DNA of 64,000 nt from Kingdonia uniflora. Its lineage: Eukaryota > Streptophyta > Magnoliopsida > Ranunculales > Circaeasteraceae. The translations under genes and the position numbers were made by a program. Shown piece after piece: positions 10,801 through 22,800 of this stretch; position 1 is the stretch's first letter, and every line of letters begins with the position of its first letter. The notes below the pieces were generated by a model. It had not been told where the DNA came from, did not search any database, and saw only the letters and a program-made list of their open reading frames with translations. The stretch covers positions 620,001 through 684,000 of the forward strand of contig JACGCM010002840.1 in the NCBI GenBank assembly GCA_014058105.1, written 5' to 3'.

Positions 10801-13800
10801 TTGCAAGTTGTTTGTGCTACGCTCAAGGTTTGGTATTCAGAAAAGTACTTCCGGATACCCGAGCATTGTAAAGTTGATGTAAGCTAATAAAAACTGTCTT
10901 TACTCTATATTACATTACTACTTGTTGCCTTACTGCCTTATAAACTATTTTAATAGATGGATAATAGGCTTACTTGAGGGGATAACCTCGAGGGCGGCAC
11001 GAACAACTTGCAATCTCAACTAGTCTGTGACGCCATTAATAGTTAACAAGGGAAATCTGAATTGTTGGCATAGGCACTAAGAGTTGTCGATCTACTACTG
11101 TGTAATGGCCTCGCTTACTAATGTGTGAGTTATATATAAGCTTGAAGGCATTTATGTCTTTTTACTTTCTTTCGTAAAATAAAATCTTATCTTCCCCTTT
11201 CCAATATACACTACAGTTATCTTTCTCTTTTTTCTTGTGTAATCGTGAAACCTTAACATCAAAGTTGTCATGGTATCAGAGCTTATTCAATTCCCTCCAT
11301 ATGGGTTTGAATGTCATCTTGTTTCTCCATTTGCATTGAGATTCAAGGTTATGTTATTGATTTAAATCGATTGGAAACTTGAGCACGATTTTCATTGGAG
11401 TTTGAGTTATAGGTTTGCAAGTACATTTTTCTCTCTATGATTTTGCATTCGAGGTTAGAGTTAGAGTTCATTTTGAAGTTGAATCGAGTTAGGCTTAGAT
11501 GAAGTTAACATTGGGGCTGTGACAGACTTTGAAGTTGATCTTCATCTATGATCTTCTACATCTGCGATTACTGAGGTACATAATTTGCATGTAATTTCCT
11601 TGTTTTGTTCATTGAACCCGTGATTTTGTTATTGAATGAATTATGGCATTGTGAAGGAGTGTTTGAGAAAGTTGGTATTGTATCTCCAAAACAAACTGCA
11701 GTTTAAGGTTTGTAGGTTGTTGTCTGGGTCTTTTTAATTTTACTTTTGCTACTATTTTTTTGGTCCGTTTTTCCGCAGAATGAAATTTGTGCTTATTTGA
11801 TTATGTTATCTTAGTTCGTTCATGGAATATTTAGCTTTCTCTTAGTGAGGGGTTTATTAAATATCATTTCTTTATAGCTCCTTTCTTGGGAGATGTAATG
11901 TTGGATACCATGGCTGATAACAAATTTGATTTGCAATTTGCTGGCTTAAAGATAACTAGACCTAACTATGCAGATTGGGGTGATACTATGACACACTTCA
12001 TCATGAGAAGAGGGTTATGGGACTACATTGATGGTACAATTATGAAGCCCACTATACAAATAATCTAAGAAAATGGCAAATGAAAAACTCAAGGATTATT
12101 GCATGAATCAATAATTTTGTAAAGCTCTCCATTGGCATTCAATTGGCCAAGTTCCAAACAGCCAAGGATAAATATAGGTTAATGTCCGAGGTGTTAGATA
12201 GGGTCACCGTTGTATTAAGGAGCTTTTTGGGCGATGATTGCTCTTTGGTATCAACTTGCTTTGACTGAGCCACCGGGCCCTTCCTTCTGCTTGTACAAAT
12301 TGGATCATGTACCGTGTCTAATTTTTGGTTGCATTACGTGATGATTTGAGAGCCTTCGAGGTTCAATTCCTCATAGAGATCATTCCTCTAATGTTGATTA
12401 TGTTGTTAGTGAGCTTCTTGCAAATGAGGATTGTTTAAGGAAGCAAGAAGGGAACGTAACTCTTATTATACTAACTCACTAAGTTTTGGTTATTCAACCA
12501 TCGTCGAGTCTCAAATTTTTTTATCATAATCAACAAATCGTTTTATCATCGAAAATGCCATTTGAAGAATCAGTGTCCAAAGAGACTACCACATTAAAAT
12601 CAAGAACCATCCCCGTGAACATCTCCACAACAATACAGAAGTCTTCCTCAATAGGAGTGCGTCCATAGAAATCTAGGTCCCATATACCATATCCACGGCG
12701 CCCACCTGTACGTCCAGCTCATCCTACTCAGTCTGTAAGAGTACTGATTCATGTTTCTTTAACGTTGTAGCTCATATTGAGCATTTTCTTCTTCAACGTC
12801 CTTAATCTCTAATTTTCCTTTAAGCGTACATATATGACGCCCTTGCTTATTAATGCTCAAAGTCTAAGTTATACGTACAACACCTCTATGGTACTCATTG
12901 ACGACAACTATGTTATGACATACAACCAAGTTTTGGAGCATCTCAAGATACGAGTGGCGAATAACCAAAGTTGCGACTTTTTGCCTAAAGATAACAGGAC
13001 TAATTACCAGGTGTTCATCCAAACTCAAACTCAGTCCTGTTTTTGCATAGGGTGAAAAAACTGTGATACCCCGAGCGATTATAAAGAAAAAATGTTTAAC
13101 CCGATGGGGGTGATGGTTGCACTAATGATTTAGTCATTCGATGTTAAGATCCCGTCTTGAGTACGATCCATATGTTGGGATGTTTCTTTTTTTTCTAGAA
13201 TGTAGAAATAATTTATTGAAGAACGGACCGAAACTTTCCGAGATGGAAAGATTACAGACCGAAGGGAAAACAAAAGAAAAAATGATACAAAGTCCTAAAC
13301 ATCACGATAGATCCGCAGAAACTAAATATTTTTACCATGTCACAAGATCCTCAAACCGGACCCCTTTCATGATAATTGAGGAAGTAGACCAATACAAGAT
13401 AGTCGCGTAAATATCGAGGATGATAGCTTCCACAGTCTTCGCCTTTCCATTGAAATGTCTATTATTCCTCTCTTTCCATAAAACCCATCCAATAGAATAA
13501 GGGGTAAGGTACCACAAAACTCTTCCAAGCTTCCTCCTAAACGGCGTACACTTCCACGATTTTAAAGAAAAAAAAAACCCCTTTTAAAAACCCAAGAGAC
13601 ATCGAACAAATTAAGGAAATGATTCTACACCTCCATCGTCGTCGGACAGTATAAGAGTAGATGATCAATAGCCTCGTGTGTTGTACCACAAAGTAGACAC
13701 AAAGAGTTCACATTTATACCTCTTTGCCTTAATTGGCCTTTAGTCGTTGCTCTCCCCTCTTCGCCTTATGTCGAGATGTTACTCTACCTAACATCGAGGC

Positions 13801-16800
13801 TTTAAAGGTAAAACCTCACACCTCTTTAAGGGTGATCAAGTGGTGACAAAATCGAGGGTGGAGTGGGATTGTTGCAAATGGTACAAAGTTAAGGAAGGCT
13901 TTAAAGTTGTCTGAAGTGCAATATCCCAAACAGCGTATATTGGCATGCCAGCTAATGTGATGGAGGTGATGGTAGAACAAATGGTTTAGTCACACATCCA
14001 TCAAGATCTTGTCTCGAGAAGGATCCATAAGTTGGGATGGCACTCTACTTGACACTGAGGCCTTTTAAGGTAAAATCATACCCTTCTTTGGAGTGGTCAA
14101 GTGGAGTTATTATAGGTAGTAGAGTAGAATCTTAGAAAGGCCAGAAGAGTCGATGATATTAACACATGTCGTCTTTCAATGCGATGATGTCGAGAATGTA
14201 TTTGATCTCGATACAGCTTAAGCAAGCTGGACCATATCAAGGAAGACCTTGGTGCTTAAAAGTGCCTGGTCAACCGGAACTGTCAATAGAGATATACGAA
14301 ATACGCCGGTCTTTTACTATGGGGTGTAGGCATGTAGCTCCAGTCTATGATAGCAGGCATTTATGGCTCAGTCTCGTTGGGTGGATAAAGGCACATTGGG
14401 GGCAATACACTAAAGGAGAAGGGAGAAGGGATAACGGAAGGAAAGTTTTGTAACAGTTTTTGGAAACTACTCAGTTTTCATCAAATTCCTCAGCATTCAA
14501 ATTACAATGAAGCTGATGACGAGGGTATGGCTTCGCCTAATGCACCTTGACCGAATTAGGAGATGCTGCTCGAATTCTATTTGTGTTTTTGATTGTCATT
14601 GTCAAAGTATGTGTATGAGTGGTGGGATATTCACAAGCTGTAGAACTGGCCATTCCCTTAGCTAAGCACCACGCATAGAAATTTCCTATATCGCCAATGT
14701 TTGTCTGCAATACCTATCGTCATCTATATTTGTTTGGTGATCTACGGCTATGAAATGGCGGGTTAACCGTGAAATCCAACTTGGATATATAATTGTCAGT
14801 TGTCGGACTTTTAAATATGATCCGCTCTATGCTCCTGATGAACAACCAATTTCAAAGGATTTTGACATTTAGCATCCCGATGGTTCAATTAATATGGATC
14901 CAAAGAGCTTCCTAAGTTTCTTTAACATGGCCATTGCATAAGACCGAATTCCTGCGGCATCATAGTTCTGAAATCAGCCATTGTTGCCAGCCAGAAGGCC
15001 AAATGGGTTGAGCAAATGTTCGGAGCCTAAACTGAGGAGATAAAAGTTTAAACAATAAAAACATGTGATATCTCTCTAGGCCATTCTTATAGTAACTTCT
15101 GGGATGGAGCCAACATCCCTACTATATGACTAGAAATTAGATGACCACCAGTATTGGCTAAGTTACACCACCTTAAAGGGCAAATGAGGCCTTCCAGCAT
15201 TAGAACCGTATCATACCCACTCTGATTTGGTGTTTCGAGCTGCTGATACAGCATGACTCCATTAAGTGCTGACATGTGTGCTTCCAGTTTAACTCGATTT
15301 TAGGAAAATTGCTTACTTTGTGAATTGACAAGAGAAAGCAGTGGTTTTTCTTGCTCACAGACAATATTGTATTCACATCGATCCTGCACTCAACACGTTG
15401 TTCCAGTAAAGAGAATTTCGTGCGGATGAATTTACGAGGTACATTAATTTTACGCTGGGTCTTGAAGTGACATGGCCAAATTCCATTGGCCTCAAAAGTG
15501 GCTATAATGTAAACGCAATATCGTGTTACGTTTAACAGTAACTTAATCTCAATTAATCTCAATTAGGGTTTTCTTCTAAACTCTAAAACCAAATTAATAA
15601 AACTGAAACTTATTCTTAACTTGAATTTTAACTCAAACAACCTAATTAAAACATAGAAACTAGTCTCCCCTTTTATACAACACAAGAGAGATTAGAATTA
15701 GCAACCTTAATTCTAATCTAAATAAAAATCTATTAAAATTGAGAAAACTTCATCTTTAACCTTATGTTGGTTAAACAAGCAAGTCCCTAAACTTTACTTA
15801 GCACCTCCAGCAATGGAGAGGCTTAAATCAAAAGAGCATAAATAAAAATAATACGTTGACCGTGAAAACGATTATTAGAGCACAATTCATATCATATCTC
15901 TCCCTCTGTAGAAGATTTTGACCACGAAATCTGCAAGTTTTGAAACAATACGAATCTCAGAACTCCCTGATGTGGCATATTCGTCTTCAAACTCTAAATT
16001 CTGCCCCAAAATTTACCATAACCCAAGATCATACCCAAGTGTGGGGGTACGATCTTGTCACCAACATCCCTACGTCCATTGACGTCAAAAATTAAAAACT
16101 AAAAAATTATTGTGGTCCGCTCCTCGAAACCTGCTACGAAATTTCCCAAAATGGGTTAACATACGGAAATAATACTTCTAGGGCCATCATCTGACTCATA
16201 CGAATCAAATGTTGGGATAAATCGGACTGTAACATGTGCGAACGGAGCTGCTGGATAAGATATATATGCATCTCGTGTTGCGCACGTGTCTCTTGAATCC
16301 ACTGTTGTGTAGTAGCTGTTGCTGGAGATGATTGTATGTATTGCAGCTGGCTTGGCACGTGTGTAACGAAAGCTGCTAGGGTGTATTCTGGTAGAGGGTT
16401 AACACGTGAGTAGGACATGCTGTTGGAGTTGTTTGTCTTTGTAACTTTAATACACCCAGGTACACAACATTAGCCCACTTGTTTCTCTTTCAAAAACCCC
16501 TTTTTTCTCATGTAACTCATCTTCACCATACTCATCCCTTCTTTTTATACTTGTTCTTACTTCATCCCCATGATCACAACCTTGCATCCCTATATCGAGA
16601 GATTTTTGGTGAGGAAACCATAAGCCTAGATTTCTTGATTGAAAAAAGCCGACTCGACACGGAATTTTCATAGATTGGACCCACGTTAACCTTTGCTCTC
16701 ATGTAATTTGGCATGGTGCAACTGCCATTATCAAAGCTTCGGTGCCCTCATGCTTAAGTCTCTTCTTGTTGGTTTTGGCGGTAGTTGCCACGTCATTCGA

Positions 16801-19800
16801 CTGCTGTTAAGTCGAGGGCAGCCTGGATTGGCTTGTAAAGCGGTTGGAGCTGCTCAAACATATGTTGCTCATGTGAAAATCAAACTGTGTTTGGTGGTTC
16901 CAGTTCTGGTTCTGGTTTGGGCCGATCTGGGTTTCGGAACTGCTCGAGCCTTTTGTTGATCTGGGCTAGGCTAGGCTTTAAAATCCACACGTGCTTACCA
17001 CGTGACGTCTTCTCTTCTTCTCTCTCAATCCCGACTTCTTCAACTGGGATTTTTACCCCGATCCCAATTTTGGTGAAAACACAAACCGGAGGGGTCCACT
17101 GGACTGGTAGAAGAACTCCGGTGCTCTATCATCGCAATGAATCTCTCTCCCTACTTTAAAACCTCCAACAAAACCTCAATTATCGGTGGTAATGAAACCA
17201 CCATTACTGGTCGCATAACCAACCAAAACTCTTATTGGGGATACCCACTGACCCCATTAATGTTTCCTGTTAATCCCCTCACCAATCATGATTCTCTTCC
17301 CATGAAACTCTCGAAATGGTTTTTCTGGCTTCGTCGAATCGGCAGTAATTCTGTTCAAATCGTTTTCTGGGTTTGTTATTGTGATGATGACGACAGACAA
17401 CTGCCAGAACCCTAGGATCGTTGGTCGTCATGTTAACGATAACCTTGCCTTCATCGGTGCCACTCACGGCTCCGATTGCGGGGATCTTTGTCACTTTTCC
17501 CAATTCGGCACGTGGGTTTTCCTTGTCCGTGTTTTCCGTCACGGTTATGGTATTCCCAACTTGGGGGTTGCTCTTTAATGCACCTAGAGGAGAGGGTTGA
17601 GGTAGGGGTAGTTAAAGAGCGCCAAAACTCACGACGATGTTGAACAACTCTATATGTTGATTCTTAAATGTTGCGATTGCTTGCGCGGGTCGCAGCTCTT
17701 ATACGAGACATCGAAGATATCGATAACTTGACTTTTCCCGAAACTCTAGCATCGCTCTTTTCGTGGAACGAACCATACCAATTTAACGTAAATGCACGAC
17801 CCGGAAGTAAGATCGTGTTACGTTTAACAGTAACCTAATCTAAATTAGTGTTTTCTTCTACAATCTAAAACCAAATTAATAAAACTAAAACTTATTCTTA
17901 ACTTGAATTTCAACTCAAACAACCTAATTAAAACATAGAACTAGCCTCCCCCTTTATAGAACACAAGGGGGATTAGAAATAGCAACCCTAATTTTAATTT
18001 AAATAGAAATCTACTAAAATGGGAAATTACCTTGTGTTGGTTAAACAAGCAAGTCCATAAATTCTACTTAGCATTTCCAGTAATTGAGAGGCTTAAATCA
18101 AAAGGGCATAAATAAATAAAAACCGTTTACCATAAAAATAAACATTATAGAACAATTTACATCAGGTTATCTACCTCCAAAAAAATTCGACGTTTTTTTT
18201 TTCCTCTACCTCCAAATTTTATCTCTAGATTCCTTTAATCCGACTTTTTAATTTAGATTTCCAGACAATCGAAATTTCTCTCTACTTCCTTTGAATCCAA
18301 ATTTCCACCTTTGGATCTCGTTCACAGATTCTCTTAATCAAAATTTTCTCTAGCGATACTCCCAATCCAAATTTTCTCCTAATGGATTTTTGCCTCTAGA
18401 TTCTCCTTGTCAAAAATTGATCTCTTCGAGTTTCCCTCTGTCGATAAGTTCTCTTTAGAAACTACTCTTAGTCCAAATTTTTTCTCTAGATTCTCTGGAT
18501 CCTAATTTTCTCAAGATTCTCTCGGTCCCAATTTCAACCTGGATCATCTAATAAAAGTGTCTCCTTCACTTCTCTTTCAATTAAGAATTTTACTCAACAT
18601 AAAATATTTATTTCAAAAATTAAGCTCTCAGAAAAGTAATTTCTTCGTGATATTGTTTTTTGGGGGTAAAATAATTCTAGGAATGAATTCTCTTGAACAA
18701 TTACTCCTTGAGAAAACAAATTCTCAGGAAACATCGACTTCCCCAATTTTCAATAGATGTTGTTTTTCCTCCCTCAACCAAATACGGAAAACATGAAAAA
18801 ATACTCTTTCTTCCCCAATTTCCACGCAAACCAAACTTAAGGGAATTGGTTTCCGGAAAAATAGTTTTCCTCATCCCTCATTTTTCACAAACCAACCCAA
18901 GCCATTATTCTTGGGGAAAAACAGCAAGATAACGAGAATAAAAATACGATTCAATTATTTATGGTACCTTCTCTGTAAGATATTTAAAAGTGCCCTTCTT
19001 CTGACCTGCTTCATAGATATTGCACTGAGATATTATCTGCAGAAAGAGAACAGTGGGAATATAAGCCAATCCTTTCAGTTATAGGAAGCATGGGTGAGTC
19101 TATCTAATTCCAGCTTATTCATCATCTACAAACAGTTACTGAATTCATTAATTTACCTGTGATTCTACACTAGCACAAACAGCATATATACCCCAATTCC
19201 TGGTATAATTGTTGTATAGATGAACCTTTCCAAACCTAACACGAGGGTGTCTCTGTCGTGTCCCATCAAAAAAGCAGTGGTGAATGGTCACTCGGATGCA
19301 TCTATCGGAAACGTGAGTGGGGTCTGCTCCAATAAGCATGGTCTTATCGTGCCCAAAAAAGTGACATCTGAAGGCACAAGAAGGATAATTTGATAAGGAC
19401 ATAACATAATCTCGAAGAAAAAAATTCAAACACATGAAGTGATTGACTAACCTTGAAATAGTGATATCAGTGCTTTCGCGTGTTATATCAATTAGTCCAT
19501 CATCATAGTCAGTCAGGCTGCAACGATCTATCCAAATGTGCTTTGAATTAGGCTTTATTTGAATACCATCGACATCAGGTCCTCTACCACCTTCAAACTC
19601 CAGATTACATACTATAACATGTTCACATTGCTTTAGCCGTACACCTTTACCCATGAGTTTTATGCGCTGGCCCCGACCATCAATTGTCTTATATGATGAC
19701 ACATTCAAATATGAATTAAGATGAATTATGCCTGAAACTTCAAAGACGATCCAGAGTGGTTCTTTCTTACGGCACCCGTCACGGAGTGATCCAGGCCCAT

Positions 19801-22800
19801 CATCTTCATAGAAATAAATATACAATCATAAATTAGTACAAAACAATTTATTCACCGAAGAAAACAAGAGAATACACATCCAGTTTAAAATCTATAAAAT
19901 TTACAATTAGACCACCATCATAATAGGAAAACGATGAATACAATACTATTGGTTTTTCAAGGAACCAGTATGCCAAACTTGGACCTAACGTATAAGTATT
20001 TATCTTGAAATTGGATGATATGATGAGCATATGTTGTATTCCACATACAATGATTCCACAAACACACACACAAAGCAACCACCACATTCAACAAAACCAA
20101 TTTTACATTAACCAATCCAGTAAACCATCCTTTCAAGAGTGTTACTAGTGGAATTGGGTGCAAGTGTTGGGTTCTGCCTATCTAGCATTTACCCGACTTT
20201 AGTTTAGAACTTACAAAATCGGCCACAATTTTATTCCAGTAGATGCTTCCAGAAATTTTTCCTTGATTCTCGTACGAAATTTAAAGAGGAAACCCCAAAA
20301 TCATTTTTATCTTTAATGTTATTGAGCAAACCCAGTCTTCAGATAACAGGCATCTCTTGAGTCCGAGCCCACACCTTACTACTACCACTCTAGAGTCCAA
20401 AATGATGAATACAAATGAAGGTAAGTCACGTAACCGATAAAAAAGTAATCAAAAACATATTTGATTTCCCCGGAGTTTCTCACATATCTTTTGGTGCCTG
20501 CCCTCTCAAATCCATTGAAATCGACCACATATGGGTTTATCAAGCTAAATTCAACTATCTTAATTGGAGATTATATTAATAAGGAAAAACCCAAAGTTGG
20601 CCTCAGCGTGAAGTGAAGCCATTGTGGCAGCTTTGAAGCTGCTAGATAGCCTGTAACCTACTAGCTTGTTTTTCCTTGTTTTTCTTAACGCTTTCTCCAC
20701 TTCTTAAAATCTCTAAACTCAAGAATTTGAATACACTTCCCAATATCTCAGCTTTGGATTAATTTCTCTCACAAACTCATTCACCCAAGAATATATCCTG
20801 CCTCCGCACGCTGGACCAGCCGTGTACCAGGCTCGAGTCAGCACTGTACTTGAAACCAACAATCTTCACCTCCGCAAGGAGTCCAACCATCTTTGAAATT
20901 GTTGTAACACCCAGGTTTCTCTTGTACCATTCTGATCTCAATGAAGCTAGAGCATGGCCATGAGAATTTTCCATCTCATCTTCGTCAATGAAGAGGTTCA
21001 ACCATACCACCACTTTACACCCCTTACTCCTCACAAACCAGTCTTCTTGCTAGATCCCTCCGAGTGAGATGTGTTCACCTTTAACACACTCAGTGCAATA
21101 ACATGCACGGATGCACCCATTGAAACGATAATGGTCACAAGTCACAACACAAGAAACCTGAAAGCTTAACCATGTGTAAAATAAATATATCCCTCTCGAA
21201 CCTTAATTGCATGAGAACAAAAATATATGTAGAAGCAACACGACACCGTGTACTTCCTACGTGTACTTCCTATGTTACTGATAACCTGCATTTCATATCA
21301 TGAACATCTTTTGAAACTACCTCAGCCAGTAAATATTCTCCCCCATTCACAAAACCTTTAACATATCTCAAAGCTACCAAACATAATTTTTAACGGTTGC
21401 AAATAGTTCTGCCTCTTCCGTTATCTAGTGAGTGCATATACACCTGCAAAATGATCCTCAGTAGCATCAGTATCTGTAATTTGGAGTCTACAATGTCCTT
21501 ATTGTCAGTTTGTCACCTCAACTACAGATTGTGATCCAAGTGAGATTACTGGACTCCACTACCTATGTTACGACCACGACCTATGCACGTTTCCTATGTG
21601 ACTGATCTCTAGTAGTTTCCTTTTTCGCATTGCTTTGAGTTATTTTATTTTATTTAGAAAATTCTCTAATTAGGGGATTACTATTAAGTAGTTTCCTATT
21701 TTGTTGGGAGAGTGGTTAGTGGAGAGAAGTTAGGGATTTCCTACTTATAGGATGTTCTTGGAGAGGGAAAGTTAGTGTTGAGTTTTGAGAGAGGAGAAAC
21801 CCTAGATGGGTCTAGAGAGAGAGAGCTTGTAATCACTGATTGAATTGAAGAAAGAGATCGTTATTATTAATTGTGTTGAGTAATTACATCCGCGTGCGTA
21901 GAAACTAACACTATTGATCCCAACATCGGCACAAAGAAAATGACAACCATGACGAATTCGCAGAGGAATCTAGTGCATTTGTGGAGAAACTCACAGAAGA
22001 TGTGCAAGAGATGAAAAAATATGAAGATGATGATGGACTTGATGCAAGCCGGGAGCGAATAACCAAGATAAGGGGCCAGAAACTCCGGAAAGCTGAATCT
22101 TCTAACCAGCCCAAACATGGAGACGATACTCTCACTCCATTTAAATTAGAAGAGCGAATAGAGATACCTTCGTATGATGGTGAGTTTGATCCGGAGAAAT
22201 TGAATGGATTGCTAAAGGCATTAGAGGTGTATTTTAGTACTAAAGCTTACACTGAGGTACAGAAGGTTAGTTTTGCAAGACTAAAATTGGGAGGTCATGC
22301 ACTTATCTGGTGGGAAGCCCACATATTAGGGTTCGCGTTAATCCTTGAACCCCCAGTGAGTTCTTGGTCTCAGCTTGCTGTCGCTTTGCAAAATCAGTTT
22401 TACCCCATTGGATATAAGGATCGCCTCAAAGAACGATGGCAATTCCTACGACAAGGGAAGGGTCAAAGTGTTATAGAGTTTCGGAAACAAGCGGTGGCTG
22501 TGTGAATCTGAGGGATCCGGATGTCTTGGGAAAATATAAGGGAGGATTATATTTCTATCTAAGGACGGAGTTAGCACTTTTCCCTGTTATTGACATTGAT
22601 GATGCTTGTAGAAAAGCCATGTGCATTGAGATGAAGAATCGCTAACTTGGTAAGAACAAACCCGACATTTCCAAGAGTAATTCGAATCAAGAAAATACGC
22701 GAAGAGATGGGTTTCGAAAGGGCAAAAAGAAAAAGAATCATGTGGTGGCTAACAACAGCAAAGTATATTGTGATAGGTAGGGAAAGACATTCGAAAGAAA

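Larger units (their letters stand above)
11063..12680 (+). mobile_element. Ty1/copia retrotransposon remnant (5' part)
   Basis: A short LTR-like block with a TATA box (GTTATATATAAGC at about 11131) ends GTTGTCA at 11270. The perfect copia iMet primer-binding site TGGTATCAGAGC follows at 11271-11282, and then a decayed gag. No protease, integrase, RT or 3' LTR is seen, so the element is truncated. The 3' limit is approximate. Confidence 0.7.
15524..18164 (-). mobile_element. Non-autonomous LTR retrotransposon (2.6 kb)
   Basis: Two closely similar LTRs (15524-15894 and 17816-18164) flank about 1.9 kb. On the minus strand the LTRs start TGAT(A/G)T and end CGTAACA. A purine tract AGAGGGAGAG precedes the left LTR, marking it as the 3' LTR and the element as minus-strand. 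The internal region has only short open frames and no pol motif. No target duplication was identified. Confidence 0.75.
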
